A stretch of 46,645 bases of DNA from Sediminicola sp047612485 (GCA_047612485.1 JBLGAT010000011.1:1-46645); one strand, 5' to 3'. Shown: positions 33,273 through 42,556, numbered from the stretch's first letter. Translations and numbers: made by a program. Notes: generated from the sequence alone by a model not told the origin.

Positions 33273-34364
33273 ATGAAAAAGTTCATCCCAATTGCCAGTA
33301 TTATCTTGTTTTTTGCACTCCCTGTATTGTCACATGCCTTTGATGGTAAGTTAAAAGGAAAATACACCAAGGAAAAAACAATCAAAAAAGAGTTTGAGGT
33401 CAGCTCAAATGCTTTAATGTCCATAGATAACAGTTATGGTAACCTCAATATCACCTCTTGGAACGAAAACAGGATCGTTATTGAGGTACGGATCAAGACC
33501 AATGGTAACAATGAAGAAAAGGTCCAAAAAAAATTAAATGAAATCTCCGTTGATTTTGAAGCCGGTAGGGAAATGGTTTCCGCCAAAACAATTTTCAACC
33601 AGAACAACAACAATTGGAACTGGAACTGGGGAGGTAGCAATAATGTGAATATGCAGATCGACTATTTCATAAAAGTACCTGTAAAGAACAAAATTCACCT
33701 CAATAATGATTACGGCAGTATCATTTTGGACAGGATAGATGGGCATGCCAAGATCAATTGTGATTATGGCAGATTGGAGATTGGTGAATTGAGAGGCAGG
33801 AACAATGAGCTTAATTTTGACTATACCTCCAAAAGTAGTATTGGCTATATCAATAGTGGTAAAATTTCCGCGGACTATTCTGGCTTCACCATAGATAAGG
33901 CAGGTGATCTGGTCATTAAAGCCGATTATACTAATGTTACTGTAGCAAAAATGGACAATCTACAATACTCCAATGATTATGGCTCTATTGACATAGGAGA
34001 GGCTAATAATGTTCAGGGTAATGGCGATTATATCAATATAAAACTGGGTATTATCCATGGGAATTTAGACATCTCGGCCGACTATGGTTCCCTTAAAGTC
34101 AAGGAGCTCGCAGCAGATGCAGGTAATGTTCGTATCAAATCGGATTACATGGGAATAACTATCGGCTATAACCCCCAATACTATTTTGATTTTGAGATCA
34201 ACGCAGAATATGCCGGTGTTAGTGGCAAAGAAAATTTCGAGATCACTATCAGTACAGAAAAGCCGAACCAAAAATATTACAAAGGCTATTTCGGCAAAAG
34301 CAATAGTGGAAATAATGTTTCCATTGGCAGCGAATATGGCAGCATATCTTTCAATAAAAACTAA
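33273..34364 (+). CDS. Exported beta-repeat protein, DUF4097-type putative adhesin
   Basis: A 363-residue protein with a cleavable signal peptide (residues 1-22, ending A-F-D-G or similar). The mature region holds many short repeats with the pattern D-Y-G/T/S-x-I/L/V: for example N-D-Y-G-S-I-I-L, C-D-Y-G-R-L-E-I, A-D-Y-T-N-V-T-V, N-D-Y-G-S-I-D-I and A-D-Y-G-S-L-K-V, spaced about 18-22 residues. This fits a beta-helix or beta-solenoid fold, as in putative adhesins with a DUF4097-like domain. It is 12 bases downstream of the TM protein gene. Role unknown; an envelope-stress or surface function under the ECF sigma factor is plausible. Confidence 0.8.
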   Translation: MKKFIPIASIILFFALPVLSHAFDGKLKGKYTKEKTIKKEFEVSSNALMSIDNSYGNLNITSWNENRIVIEVRIKTNGNNEEKVQKKLNEISVDFEAGREMVSAKTIFNQNNNNWNWNWGGSNNVNMQIDYFIKVPVKNKIHLNNDYGSIILDRIDGHAKINCDYGRLEIGELRGRNNELNFDYTSKSSIGYINSGKISADYSGFTIDKAGDLVIKADYTNVTVAKMDNLQYSNDYGSIDIGEANNVQGNGDYINIKLGIIHGNLDISADYGSLKVKELAADAGNVRIKSDYMGITIGYNPQYYFDFEINAEYAGVSGKENFEITISTEKPNQKYYKGYFGKSNSGNNVSIGSEYGSISFNKN

Positions 34365-34382
34365 TCTAAATCCATTACGACC

Positions 34383-35108
34383 ATGAAAAAAATTCTAATA
34401 CTAGGTGTTTCCATGCTGTGCATGACATTTACCTATGCCCAATGGGGCAAAAAAATAAAGGGGAACGGAAATGTAATTACAGAAAATAGGAACACAGGAT
34501 CCTATGATGCAATTTACATAGCTGGTTTCTTTGATGTAGAACTTATTGATGGGAAAGAAGGCAAGCTGACCATAAAAGGGGAAGAAAACCTTTTGGAACA
34601 TATCGTTACCGAAGTAAAGGATGGCAAATTGGTCATCAAGGTTGAAAAAGGGACTAATTTAAGTCCGTCTTCCTGGAAACAGGGGATTTTTATCACGGTC
34701 CCCGTAGAGAGTGTTGATGCAGTTACCTTATCTGGTTCTGGGGATATTGTTGGAAAAAAAACAATAGAAACCAACAATTTCAAAACAGATATTTCCGGCT
34801 CTGGAGATATTTCACTTTCGGTGACTTCGAATTCAGTAAAGGCAACTATTTCTGGTTCTGGGGACATCACCCTAAATGGAAAAACTTCGGATTTTGATGT
34901 CAGGGTTTCCGGTTCCGGCGACATAAAAGCATATGGCCTGTCTGCCGAAAATGTCACGGCCAATGTATCAGGCTCGGCAGATATTGAGGTTACAGCTACC
35001 GAAATGATACAGGCGCGCGTCTCAGGTTCGGGGGATATCACCTACCGTGGAAACCCAAAAAAGATAGATTCCAAATCATCAGGTTCGGGGGATATCTCCA
35101 AAGGTTGA
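34383..35108 (+). CDS. Head GIN domain (DUF2807) exported protein
   Basis: A 241-residue exported protein. The signal peptide covers residues 1-20 (A at the predicted cleavage site before Q-W-G-K). The body has the N-terminal head GIN pattern (G-N-G-N-V-I-T-E-N-R) and seven copies of S-G-S-G/A-D-I at about 18-21-residue spacing, from near residue 117 to the C-terminus. This is the glycine-rich rung pattern of a beta-helix. It is 18 bases downstream of the preceding gene and is the last of the sigma-factor cluster, followed by a terminator. Confidence 0.85.
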   Translation: MKKILILGVSMLCMTFTYAQWGKKIKGNGNVITENRNTGSYDAIYIAGFFDVELIDGKEGKLTIKGEENLLEHIVTEVKDGKLVIKVEKGTNLSPSSWKQGIFITVPVESVDAVTLSGSGDIVGKKTIETNNFKTDISGSGDISLSVTSNSVKATISGSGDITLNGKTSDFDVRVSGSGDIKAYGLSAENVTANVSGSADIEVTATEMIQARVSGSGDITYRGNPKKIDSKSSGSGDISKG

Positions 35109-35127
35109 ATCCATTATACTCCTATTT

Positions 35128-35154
35128 AAAAAAGCCCTTGTTAAGGGCTTTTTT
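35128..35154. terminator. Bidirectional terminator between the GIN protein and MFS genes
   Basis: AAAAAAGCCCTT and AAGGGCTTTTTT with a 3-base loop form a 12-bp stem with T runs on both strands, lying between two convergent genes; the MFS stop codon falls at its right edge. Confidence 0.88.
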
Positions 35155-36472
35155 ATTTTTTGGGCACTCTGGTCAAGAGGATAGCACCAATAACAAAGAA
35201 TACCCCAAGAAAAATGGTCGCATTCCTCATACTACCGGTAAGCTGGGCAATAAAGCCATACATAAAGGTCCCTATGACTATTCCTATTTTTTCTGAGACA
35301 TCATAAAAGCTAAAGAACGAGGTTGTATCCTTTGTTGCGGGTATGAATTTGGAATAGGTAGATCTTGAAAGGGCTTGAATTCCTCCCATAACTATACCAA
35401 CACACCCGGCGGCAATATAAAAATCTGTTGGGGTGACCACAAAAAAGGCATAGATACAAATGGCAATCCACAAAATATTAACCACAATCAAGGTTTTTAT
35501 ATTTCCAAACGACTTGGAAGCTTTTGCCGTTAAAGTAGCCCCGAGAATGGCTACGATCTGTATCACCAGAATACTTATGATAAGGCCCATGGTGCGTTCA
35601 TTATCCGAGCCCCAACCAATTTCTTCCTCCCCAAAATAGGTAGCTATGAGCATTACGGTCTGTACGGCCATGCTGTACACAAAAAAAGCGCCGAGGTACC
35701 TTTTTAACCGAACCTCCTTACCCAATTGCCTCCAGACACTTTTTAATTCCCTAAAACCATTAAGGAACACATGTTCTTTTGGCCCTGCTTTTTTATTGCC
35801 TTTGGGTAAATGGTAAAAAGTATATTGGCTAAAAACCATCCACCATATACCAACGGAAAGAAAAGAATACTTCATCGCTTTTATCTCCGCAATTTCACCG
35901 CCATCCGAAGTAATCCCAAAAAAGTCGGGCTTCATCACCATGGCCAAATTGAACAATAGTAAAATTACGCTCCCTATGTACCCCATGGAAAATCCCTTGG
36001 CACTGATACCATCCTGTTGTTCTGGAAAAGCAATATCCGGCAAGTAGGAGTTGTTAAATGCAAAACTGACCCAAAAGCCAACCAACCCAAAGAAATAACA
36101 CACCAATCCGAAGTAAATATTTTCCAAAGAGAACCAATAAAGGCCCATACAGGAAATACCCCCCAAATAGCAGAAAAATTTTAGGAATAATTTTTTGTTT
36201 CCGAGATAATCTGCCACTCCTGACATGAGAGGGGTAATGATGGCAATAAACAAGAAAGCTGCCGAGGTAACATAACTGATCAATGGGCCCCTTGCTATCT
36301 CTCCGCCAAACAACACTACTTTTTCTATATTGGCACTTCGAAACAAGGCACCATAAAAAATAGGGAATATTGCAGAGGCTATGACCAAGCTGTACACTGA
36401 ATTTGCCCAGTCGTAAAATGCCCAGGCATTCAACAATTTCTTACTACCCTTTACCAAAGCGATACTTCCCAT
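35153..36472 (-). CDS. MFS transporter of the UMF1 type
   Basis: A 439-residue polytopic membrane protein with about twelve hydrophobic helices. The start W-A-F-Y-D-W-A-N-S-V-Y-S-L-V is the signature of the UMF1 (Atg22-like) branch of the major facilitator superfamily. The central segment L-S-R-S-T-Y-S-K-F-I-P and S-F-Y-D-V-S-E-K-I-G confirms it. The substrate is unknown; UMF1 proteins in bacteria are often simply labelled MFS. Its translation start sits just after a hairpin with a T run, an odd place that could control expression. It ends 7 genes of minus-strand carbohydrate and protease genes running from glgB. Confidence 0.85.
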   Translation of the reverse strand: MGSIALVKGSKKLLNAWAFYDWANSVYSLVIASAIFPIFYGALFRSANIEKVVLFGGEIARGPLISYVTSAAFLFIAIITPLMSGVADYLGNKKLFLKFFCYLGGISCMGLYWFSLENIYFGLVCYFFGLVGFWVSFAFNNSYLPDIAFPEQQDGISAKGFSMGYIGSVILLLFNLAMVMKPDFFGITSDGGEIAEIKAMKYSFLSVGIWWMVFSQYTFYHLPKGNKKAGPKEHVFLNGFRELKSVWRQLGKEVRLKRYLGAFFVYSMAVQTVMLIATYFGEEEIGWGSDNERTMGLIISILVIQIVAILGATLTAKASKSFGNIKTLIVVNILWIAICIYAFFVVTPTDFYIAAGCVGIVMGGIQALSRSTYSKFIPATKDTTSFFSFYDVSEKIGIVIGTFMYGFIAQLTGSMRNATIFLGVFFVIGAILLTRVPKK

Positions 36473-36484
36473 ATGAAAAAAATA

Positions 36485-36508
36485 AAGCTGCCCTTTACAG
36501 AGCAGCTT
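36485..36508 (-). terminator. Hairpin with T run before the MFS start codon
   Basis: On the minus strand AAGCTGC and GCAGCTT pair across a 10-base loop and are followed by TATTTTTTT, ending 1-2 bases before the MFS start codon. It reads as an intrinsic terminator for the M48 transcript, yet it occupies the place of the MFS ribosome-binding region, so it may act as an attenuator. Confidence 0.65.
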
Positions 36509-36548
36509 GTCAGTTTATAAGTCCAATTATATTAATGCCTTCATATTT

Positions 36549-37358
36549 TTATTGAAATGTGGTAACCCCAAATTTTCTTGCTTCGGCTTCCGCTTCCGGT
36601 GCCCAAACAGTCAAATTATTGATCCTGGTATCGTTGGAAGGGTGGGTACTCAAAAACTCAGGAGGTGCCTGTCCGCCACTATTGGCTTTCATTCGCTTCC
36701 AAAGTTCCGCAGCCTCATAAGGGTTGAATCCTGCAATGGCCATAATCTGAAGACCAATCTTATCGGCTTCTGTTTCGTGGCTTCTGCTAAAAGGAAGCAT
36801 CCCCCCTACCGTAGTACCAACACCATAAGCTTGATTAAAAATTGCCAAGGTACTTTCGTCCTTTATCGCAACGTTCCCGGCCACTGCCCCTAATTGTTGT
36901 AGGGTTCCGGCACTCATACGTTGTGCACCATGATCTGCCAAGGCGTGTGCCACCTCATGCCCCATAACCACAGCTATACCCGTTTCCCCCTGGCAAATGG
37001 GCAAAATACCAGTGTAAAAAACAATCTTACCTCCCGGCATACACCAGGCATTTACAGTCTCGTCATTGACAAGATTGTACTCCCATTTATAATCCTTTAG
37101 ATATCCTGGATACCCATTTGCGGTCAACCAACGTTCAGAAGCGACTGCAATGCGTTGCCCCACCTTGGTGATCATTTTGGCATCTGCTGTTCCCGTCACC
37201 ACTTTATTTTCTTCCAAGAATTGGCCGTACTGAGCAAAAGCTGTCGGAAACACTTGACTATTTGGATAAAAATTCAATGTTCGCTGACCAGTAAATGGAT
37301 TTGTTTTACAGGCCGAGGCAATTAATAAAAGGGCTGCTACCCATACTATCTTCTTCAT
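36549..37358 (-). CDS. M48-family metalloprotease lipoprotein
   Basis: A 269-residue lipoprotein from the Met of M-K-K-I-V-W; the lipobox is I-A-S-A-C at about residue 17. The zinc motif H-E-V-A-H-A-L-A-D-H lies near residues 130-139 and the third ligand region E-T-E-A-D-K-I-G-L follows downstream, then G-G-Q-A-P-P-E-F-L-S-T-H-P, the typical M48 block. The family includes BepA and YcaL proteins that act on misassembled outer membrane proteins; here a periplasmic quality-control role is likely. The gene starts 39 bases after the GH31 stop codon. Confidence 0.9.
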   Translation of the reverse strand: MKKIVWVAALLLIASACKTNPFTGQRTLNFYPNSQVFPTAFAQYGQFLEENKVVTGTADAKMITKVGQRIAVASERWLTANGYPGYLKDYKWEYNLVNDETVNAWCMPGGKIVFYTGILPICQGETGIAVVMGHEVAHALADHGAQRMSAGTLQQLGAVAGNVAIKDESTLAIFNQAYGVGTTVGGMLPFSRSHETEADKIGLQIMAIAGFNPYEAAELWKRMKANSGGQAPPEFLSTHPSNDTRINNLTVWAPEAEAEARKFGVTTFQ

Positions 37359-37397
37359 GATATTTGTTCTTTTTAAAAATTGAAAGTACAAAAAAAT

Positions 37398-39797
37398 TTA
37401 CATCCCCGTTAACTCTAAAACAGTAAATTCTTTGCTCAATTCAATCGAATTACTACCGTTTAATTTGACATCTTCAAAGGTCACTACTTCATTATCCACT
37501 TGAATGGTTTTAATTTGAAATGGTAGACCATGAAACTTCAATTTTATGGTCTCGTATGAAGTAATGAACGTGCCGTCCTTAAACTGCTGGATGATCAACT
37601 GATCATCCTTCCCTCTTAATTTAAAGTTGCGAAGACTATATCTACCTTTTTTGTAATCAAAACCATCTTGACCATCCTCGTAAACAGTAGACTCCTCTGT
37701 TCCTTTTTTAAAATACACATCCAAGATTAGTTCTTTAACCACCAATTCACCTACATATTGTTGCACCGGGTATTTTGGAATCAAGGCACCTTCCTTTATA
37801 AATAGGGGCACTTTATCTATATCAGCCACCACCCATTTTTCCTTACCACCCATTACCATTTCATCTGTCCAAAAATTATACCATTTACCTCTTGGTATAT
37901 ACATTCTTCTCCCTTGGGCATTTGGTTCCTGAACAGGACAGACCAATATCTGTTCCCCAAAAATAAACTCATCCGTTCTAAAATGTGTCTGGTGATCTTC
38001 CTGATCAAAATAGACCAAAGACTGTATCATTGGAGTTCCTTCCTTACAATATTTCCAGTACATGGTATATAAATACGGTAATAGTTGATACCTCAACTCA
38101 ATAAATTTTCTAACTATATCCGTAACCTCATTATCAAAAGACCAAGGCTCCTGGTCTCCATGGTCACCACTGGAATGCACCCTGCAAAAAGGGTGAAAAA
38201 CTCCCATTTGAATCCATCTGGCGAACAACTCCCCATTAGGTTGTTCAGCAAATCCGCCTATATCCGAACCTATAAAGGACATTCCACTCATACACATACG
38301 TTGCACTTGCACGTTGGCGATCCATAAATGTTCCCAAGTTGCCACATTATCACCTGTCCAAGTTGAAGTATACCGTTGCGCCCCAGAAAAGGCCGATCTG
38401 GTAATTACAAATGGCCTCTTTGGATAGGTGAATTTTTTGACCCCCTCATAGGTTGCCCTTGCCATTTGGGTACCATAAACATTATGTGCTTTCCTATGGC
38501 TGCAGGGATTGCCGTCATAGTCGTGTCGAACATCCAAAGGAAATGTCTTGGTCGGTACTTCCATTACAGCCGGTTCGTTCATGTCGTTCCAGACCCCTTT
38601 CACGCCTATATCAGCAATTAGTTCTTTGTAAAGACCGGCCCACCATTCTCTAACCTCAGGATTGGTGAAATCAGGAAAATTACATTCTCCTGGCCAGACC
38701 TTTCCTCGCATATAAGGGCCATCCCCTCTTTTACAGAAATAGTCGTTCTCCATTCCCTCCTGGTACACCCAGTAATCCTTGTCCACTTTAATTCCCGGAT
38801 CTATTATAGCTACCGTCTTAAAACCTTGATCGCTCAATTCCTTTACCATTGCCTTTGGATCGGGGAAGTAACTTTTGTTCCAAGTAAAACAACGAAAACC
38901 CTCCATATAATCGATGTCCAAATAAATGGCATCACAAGGAATTTTTAGATCCCTAAATTTGGTAGCGATCTCTTTTACCCTACTTTCCGGAAAATAGCTC
39001 CATTTAGACTGATGAAATCCCAGGACCCAAAGCGGCGGCAATTCTGGTTTCCCCGTGAGGTCGGTATAGGCTTTTACCACGTTAGATATTTTTGGCCCAT
39101 AGAAAAAATAATAGTTCATTTCCCCACCATCAGCCCAAAAACTGGTGATATTTCTTCTTTCATGTGCAAAATCAAAGGTTGTCCCAAAGGAATTGTCAAA
39201 AAAGACTCCGTAGGCCTTATCCTTGTGGAGTCCAACATAAAAAGGTATTGCCTTGTAAAGGGGATCCTGATCCTTCGCAAAAGCATACTGGTCCATTGCC
39301 CAGTTTGTAACTCTTTTCCCTTTTAAGTTGGAATGCGTTGCTTTATCTCCCAAGCCATAGAAACTCTCTGCTGACTGGGTAATCTTGCTCATTTTTACCG
39401 TATTTCCACCGTACTCATAATTTTCTTCCCAATGAAATCCAAGCTCATCTTCGTTAATGATATTACCTTCTAAATCGGAAATTTGGGTCCTTAAGGTCTG
39501 CTTATCCACCAAAATTTTCAATTTGGCTGTTCTGATCAGGTATTCCGTGGGTGTTTCCTCAATTTCAAGCTCATTGTATCCGGTACTGGCATCCTCGCTT
39601 ATGGCATATGAAAAATCGGGTTCAAAACTATTTTCCGTGGCATATCTAAAACGCAAAGCACTGTCCCTTAATACAGTGATTTGCAAAATCACTCCATTTT
39701 CTGTAGTGAAATATAATTTGTCCGCTTCTCTTTTAAAATCTGAGATATTATTGGGATATAAATTCCCCTTATATTCGAGTTCTGTATTCGTAATCAT
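37398..39797 (-). CDS. Glycoside hydrolase family 31 alpha-glucosidase
   Basis: A 799-residue GH31 enzyme, without a clear signal peptide. The nucleophile Asp lies in G-V-W-N-D-M-N-E-P near residue 420, and the acid/base region is S-S-G-D-H-G-D-Q-E-P. An N-terminal beta-sandwich precedes the (beta/alpha)8 barrel, and C-terminal beta domains follow (D-V-Y-F-K-K-G-x-E-E-S). It would release glucose from alpha-glucans or oligosaccharides. It lies 102 bases downstream of glgB, so the pair forms a glycogen or alpha-glucan unit. Substrate linkage cannot be fixed from sequence. Confidence 0.92.
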   Translation of the reverse strand: MITNTELEYKGNLYPNNISDFKREADKLYFTTENGVILQITVLRDSALRFRYATENSFEPDFSYAISEDASTGYNELEIEETPTEYLIRTAKLKILVDKQTLRTQISDLEGNIINEDELGFHWEENYEYGGNTVKMSKITQSAESFYGLGDKATHSNLKGKRVTNWAMDQYAFAKDQDPLYKAIPFYVGLHKDKAYGVFFDNSFGTTFDFAHERRNITSFWADGGEMNYYFFYGPKISNVVKAYTDLTGKPELPPLWVLGFHQSKWSYFPESRVKEIATKFRDLKIPCDAIYLDIDYMEGFRCFTWNKSYFPDPKAMVKELSDQGFKTVAIIDPGIKVDKDYWVYQEGMENDYFCKRGDGPYMRGKVWPGECNFPDFTNPEVREWWAGLYKELIADIGVKGVWNDMNEPAVMEVPTKTFPLDVRHDYDGNPCSHRKAHNVYGTQMARATYEGVKKFTYPKRPFVITRSAFSGAQRYTSTWTGDNVATWEHLWIANVQVQRMCMSGMSFIGSDIGGFAEQPNGELFARWIQMGVFHPFCRVHSSGDHGDQEPWSFDNEVTDIVRKFIELRYQLLPYLYTMYWKYCKEGTPMIQSLVYFDQEDHQTHFRTDEFIFGEQILVCPVQEPNAQGRRMYIPRGKWYNFWTDEMVMGGKEKWVVADIDKVPLFIKEGALIPKYPVQQYVGELVVKELILDVYFKKGTEESTVYEDGQDGFDYKKGRYSLRNFKLRGKDDQLIIQQFKDGTFITSYETIKLKFHGLPFQIKTIQVDNEVVTFEDVKLNGSNSIELSKEFTVLELTGM

Positions 39798-39899
39798 AAT
39801 TAGTTGGTTTAATCAACACAAAAAAACACATTAACGATGGATATTACGGTGATAGTATTACCCTAATGAACTTTTTATTGGTATAAAAATAATATGGTT

Positions 39900-41795
39900 T
39901 TATTTAATTATCACAATTCCCAATGGCGGAATATCCAACTCCATGGATTTCTTATGTCCATGCCAGGGGATACTTTCCACTTTAAGCGTCTTGTTATCAG
40001 TACTGCCGCTACCCCCGTATTTCTCATCGTCAGTATTAAAAATTTCTTTTAATTTCCCTGTTTTTTCAACACCGACCCTATAGTTAAGCCTTAAAATAGG
40101 AGTAAAATTACAGGCTATGATCAGATCATCCTTTTTATTGATCCCTTTTCGCATAAAGGTAAGCACGGAATTTTCATGGTCCCCATAATCTATCCATTGG
40201 AATCCTTCATTGGTAAATTGTTTTTCATACAGTGCCGGCTGGTCCCTGTACAACCTATTCAAATCTTTGACCAATTGTTGGATTCCTGCATGAACATCAT
40301 ATTGCAGCAAATGCCAGTCCAAACCGGTTTGAAAATTCCATTCGGACGACTGTGCAAATTCAGCTCCCATAAATAATAATTTGGCGCCTGGATGGGCAAA
40401 CATATACCCGTATAACAAACGTAAATTTGCAAAACGCTGCCATTCATCCCCTGGCATACGGTACAACAAAGATTGTTTGCCGTACACCACCTCATCATGA
40501 GAAAAGGGAAGCATAAAATTTTCAGTAAAGGTATAGGTCATACTAAATGTAAGGTCGTTCTGATGGTGCCTTCTATGGATAGGATCATTTTTAAAATATT
40601 CCAAGGTATCGTGCATCCAACCCATCATCCACTTCATACCAAATCCGAGTCCCCCAAGGCTTACAGGACGGGAGACCATTGGAAATGATGTTGATTCTTC
40701 GGCAATGGTCTGCACCCCGTTAAAGTTAAGGTAAACGGCTTCATTGAGCTCCTTTATAAAAGAAATGGCCTCCAAGTTTTCATTGTTACCGTACATATTG
40801 GGCTCCCACTCCCCTTCTTCCTTGGAATAATCCAGGTATAGCATGGAGGCAACGGCGTCTACCCGTAAGGCATCGGCATGAAATTGGTCTAACCAAAAAA
40901 TCGCATTGCTGATTAAAAAAGCGCGTACCTCGTTCCTTCCGTAGTTAAAGATGAGGCTCTTCCAATCTGGATGATACCCCCTTCTTCTATCTGGATGTTC
41001 ATAGAGATGTGAACCATCGAACATTCCCAGTCCATGTGCATCTTCCGGAAAATGAGAAGGCACCCAATCCAGGATTACCCCAATACCGTTTTGGTGAAGT
41101 TTATCCACCAAAAGTTTAAATTCCTCTGGACTTCCAAACCTTGACGTAGGAGCAAAATACCCCGTTAGCTGATATCCCCAAGAAGGATTATAAGGATACT
41201 CCATGATGGGCATAAATTCTACATGGGTAAAGTTCATCTCCTTTACGTAGGTGACCAAATCGTCGGCAAGCTCCGTATAAGAAAGAAATTCGTTATCATT
41301 TTTACGTTTCCAAGACCCCAAATGTACCTCATAGACAGAATAAGGGCAATCCAAACCGTTTTTGGTTTCCCTATGTTCCATCCAATTTTCATCTTTCCAC
41401 TTATAGTCTCCTTCCCAAACAACGGAAGCCGTCTTTGGTGGGTGCTCGCAGGATCTTGCAAAAGGATCTGCTTTTTCCGTGACCATACCGTTGTTATTGG
41501 AATGGATCATATATTTATAAAGCGTTCCCTTGCCTGTACCTGGAATAAATCCTTCCCAAATACCACTGCCGTCCCAACGTACATTTAATTTATGGTCCTG
41601 ATGCCAAAAATTAAAATCCCCAATAACATATACAGCTTTGGCGGAAGGTGCCCATACGGCAAAATAGGTGCCATCTACCCCGTTGACCTTCATGGGATGG
41701 GAACCTAATTTCTCATAAAGTCGGTGATGTTTTCCTGATTTAAATAAATGGATATCAAAACTAGAAAATAGACTATGGGAAAGTACTTCTGGCAT
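39900..41795 (-). CDS. glgB: 1,4-alpha-glucan branching enzyme
   Basis: A 631-residue GH13 branching enzyme from the Met of M-P-E-V-L-S-H. One N-terminal CBM48 domain (residues about 30-130, Y-F-A-V-W-A-P-S-A-K-A-V-Y-V-I-G-D-F-N) precedes the GH13 barrel. Catalytic blocks include D-W-V-P-S-H-F-P, L-R-V-D-A-V-A-S-M-L-Y with the nucleophile Asp, I-A-E-E-S-T, and F-S-H-D-E-V. It is shorter than E. coli GlgB (728), having only one N-terminal domain, as many GlgB proteins do. It makes alpha-1,6 branches in glycogen. glgA and glgC are not in the window. Confidence 0.95.
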   Translation of the reverse strand: MPEVLSHSLFSSFDIHLFKSGKHHRLYEKLGSHPMKVNGVDGTYFAVWAPSAKAVYVIGDFNFWHQDHKLNVRWDGSGIWEGFIPGTGKGTLYKYMIHSNNNGMVTEKADPFARSCEHPPKTASVVWEGDYKWKDENWMEHRETKNGLDCPYSVYEVHLGSWKRKNDNEFLSYTELADDLVTYVKEMNFTHVEFMPIMEYPYNPSWGYQLTGYFAPTSRFGSPEEFKLLVDKLHQNGIGVILDWVPSHFPEDAHGLGMFDGSHLYEHPDRRRGYHPDWKSLIFNYGRNEVRAFLISNAIFWLDQFHADALRVDAVASMLYLDYSKEEGEWEPNMYGNNENLEAISFIKELNEAVYLNFNGVQTIAEESTSFPMVSRPVSLGGLGFGMKWMMGWMHDTLEYFKNDPIHRRHHQNDLTFSMTYTFTENFMLPFSHDEVVYGKQSLLYRMPGDEWQRFANLRLLYGYMFAHPGAKLLFMGAEFAQSSEWNFQTGLDWHLLQYDVHAGIQQLVKDLNRLYRDQPALYEKQFTNEGFQWIDYGDHENSVLTFMRKGINKKDDLIIACNFTPILRLNYRVGVEKTGKLKEIFNTDDEKYGGSGSTDNKTLKVESIPWHGHKKSMELDIPPLGIVIIK

Positions 41796-41981
41796 GGGTT
41801 GGTTATTTATTGCAATATAAAACAAGTTTGGTCATTTCCTTTGGGGGACCATAATTTACTACAACTTTTATCTTTTTATATCGTTTTGTAAAAAGTGGAA
41901 CGCTTTTTGAAACCTTCATTTAAAGAATACCAAAGTTAGGATGCGTCCTTAGAAAATATAAAAAACTTTAAACCTTACATT

Positions 41982-42536
41982 ATGAAAAAAATCAGTTTAG
42001 CATTAGGAACATTTTTAGCTCTATTTTTTATGGCATGTGAAGGACCTGCGGGGCCTCCTGGATTTGATGGCTTTGACGGTCAGGATGGCCTTGACGGGGT
42101 CAACGTGGTTGGGCAGGTCTTGGAAATTGAAGGTGATTTCACCTCAGCAAATAACTACTCCATTTTTTATGAGTTTCCCCAAACCGTGGAAGTTTTTGAA
42201 TCCGATATCGTATTGGTATTTATTTTATGGGACCAAACAGAGGATAGCAATGGGGAAGCTGTAGATATTTGGAGATTGCTGCCCCAAACCAGAATCTTAA
42301 ACCAAGGAATATTACAATACAATTACGACCATACCTTTTTGGATGCAAGAATTTTCTTGGAATCGGACTTTGACCTGGGCACTTTGGCCCCCGGCGATAC
42401 GGAAAATCAAGTTTTTAGAATCGCGATTATGCCAGCGGATTATGCCAGTGGCAAATTGGACAGATCCAATATTGCATCTGTTATGCAAACTTTAGGAGTT
42501 ACAGAAAAAGACATTCAGAGAGTAATAGTGGATTAA
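41982..42536 (+). CDS. Lipoprotein with short collagen-like repeat
   Basis: A 184-residue lipoprotein. The signal peptide ends in the lipobox F-F-M-A-C with Cys19. Directly after it come six or seven G-x-x triplets (G-P-A-G-P-P-G-F-D-G-F-D-G-Q-D-G-L-D-G) at residues 21-39, then a globular beta-rich domain of about 140 residues. Collagen-like tracts right after the lipid anchor are known in surface lipoproteins of Bacteroidota. It is a single gene followed by its own terminator. Function unknown. Confidence 0.8.
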   Translation: MKKISLALGTFLALFFMACEGPAGPPGFDGFDGQDGLDGVNVVGQVLEIEGDFTSANNYSIFYEFPQTVEVFESDIVLVFILWDQTEDSNGEAVDIWRLLPQTRILNQGILQYNYDHTFLDARIFLESDFDLGTLAPGDTENQVFRIAIMPADYASGKLDRSNIASVMQTLGVTEKDIQRVIVD

Positions 42537-42556
42537 ACGCCCGAATAATATTTACT

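Noticed and set aside
35128..35154. Possible small RNA at the hairpin between convergent genes
   Set aside because: The symmetric stem with T runs on both sides is fully explained as a bidirectional terminator.
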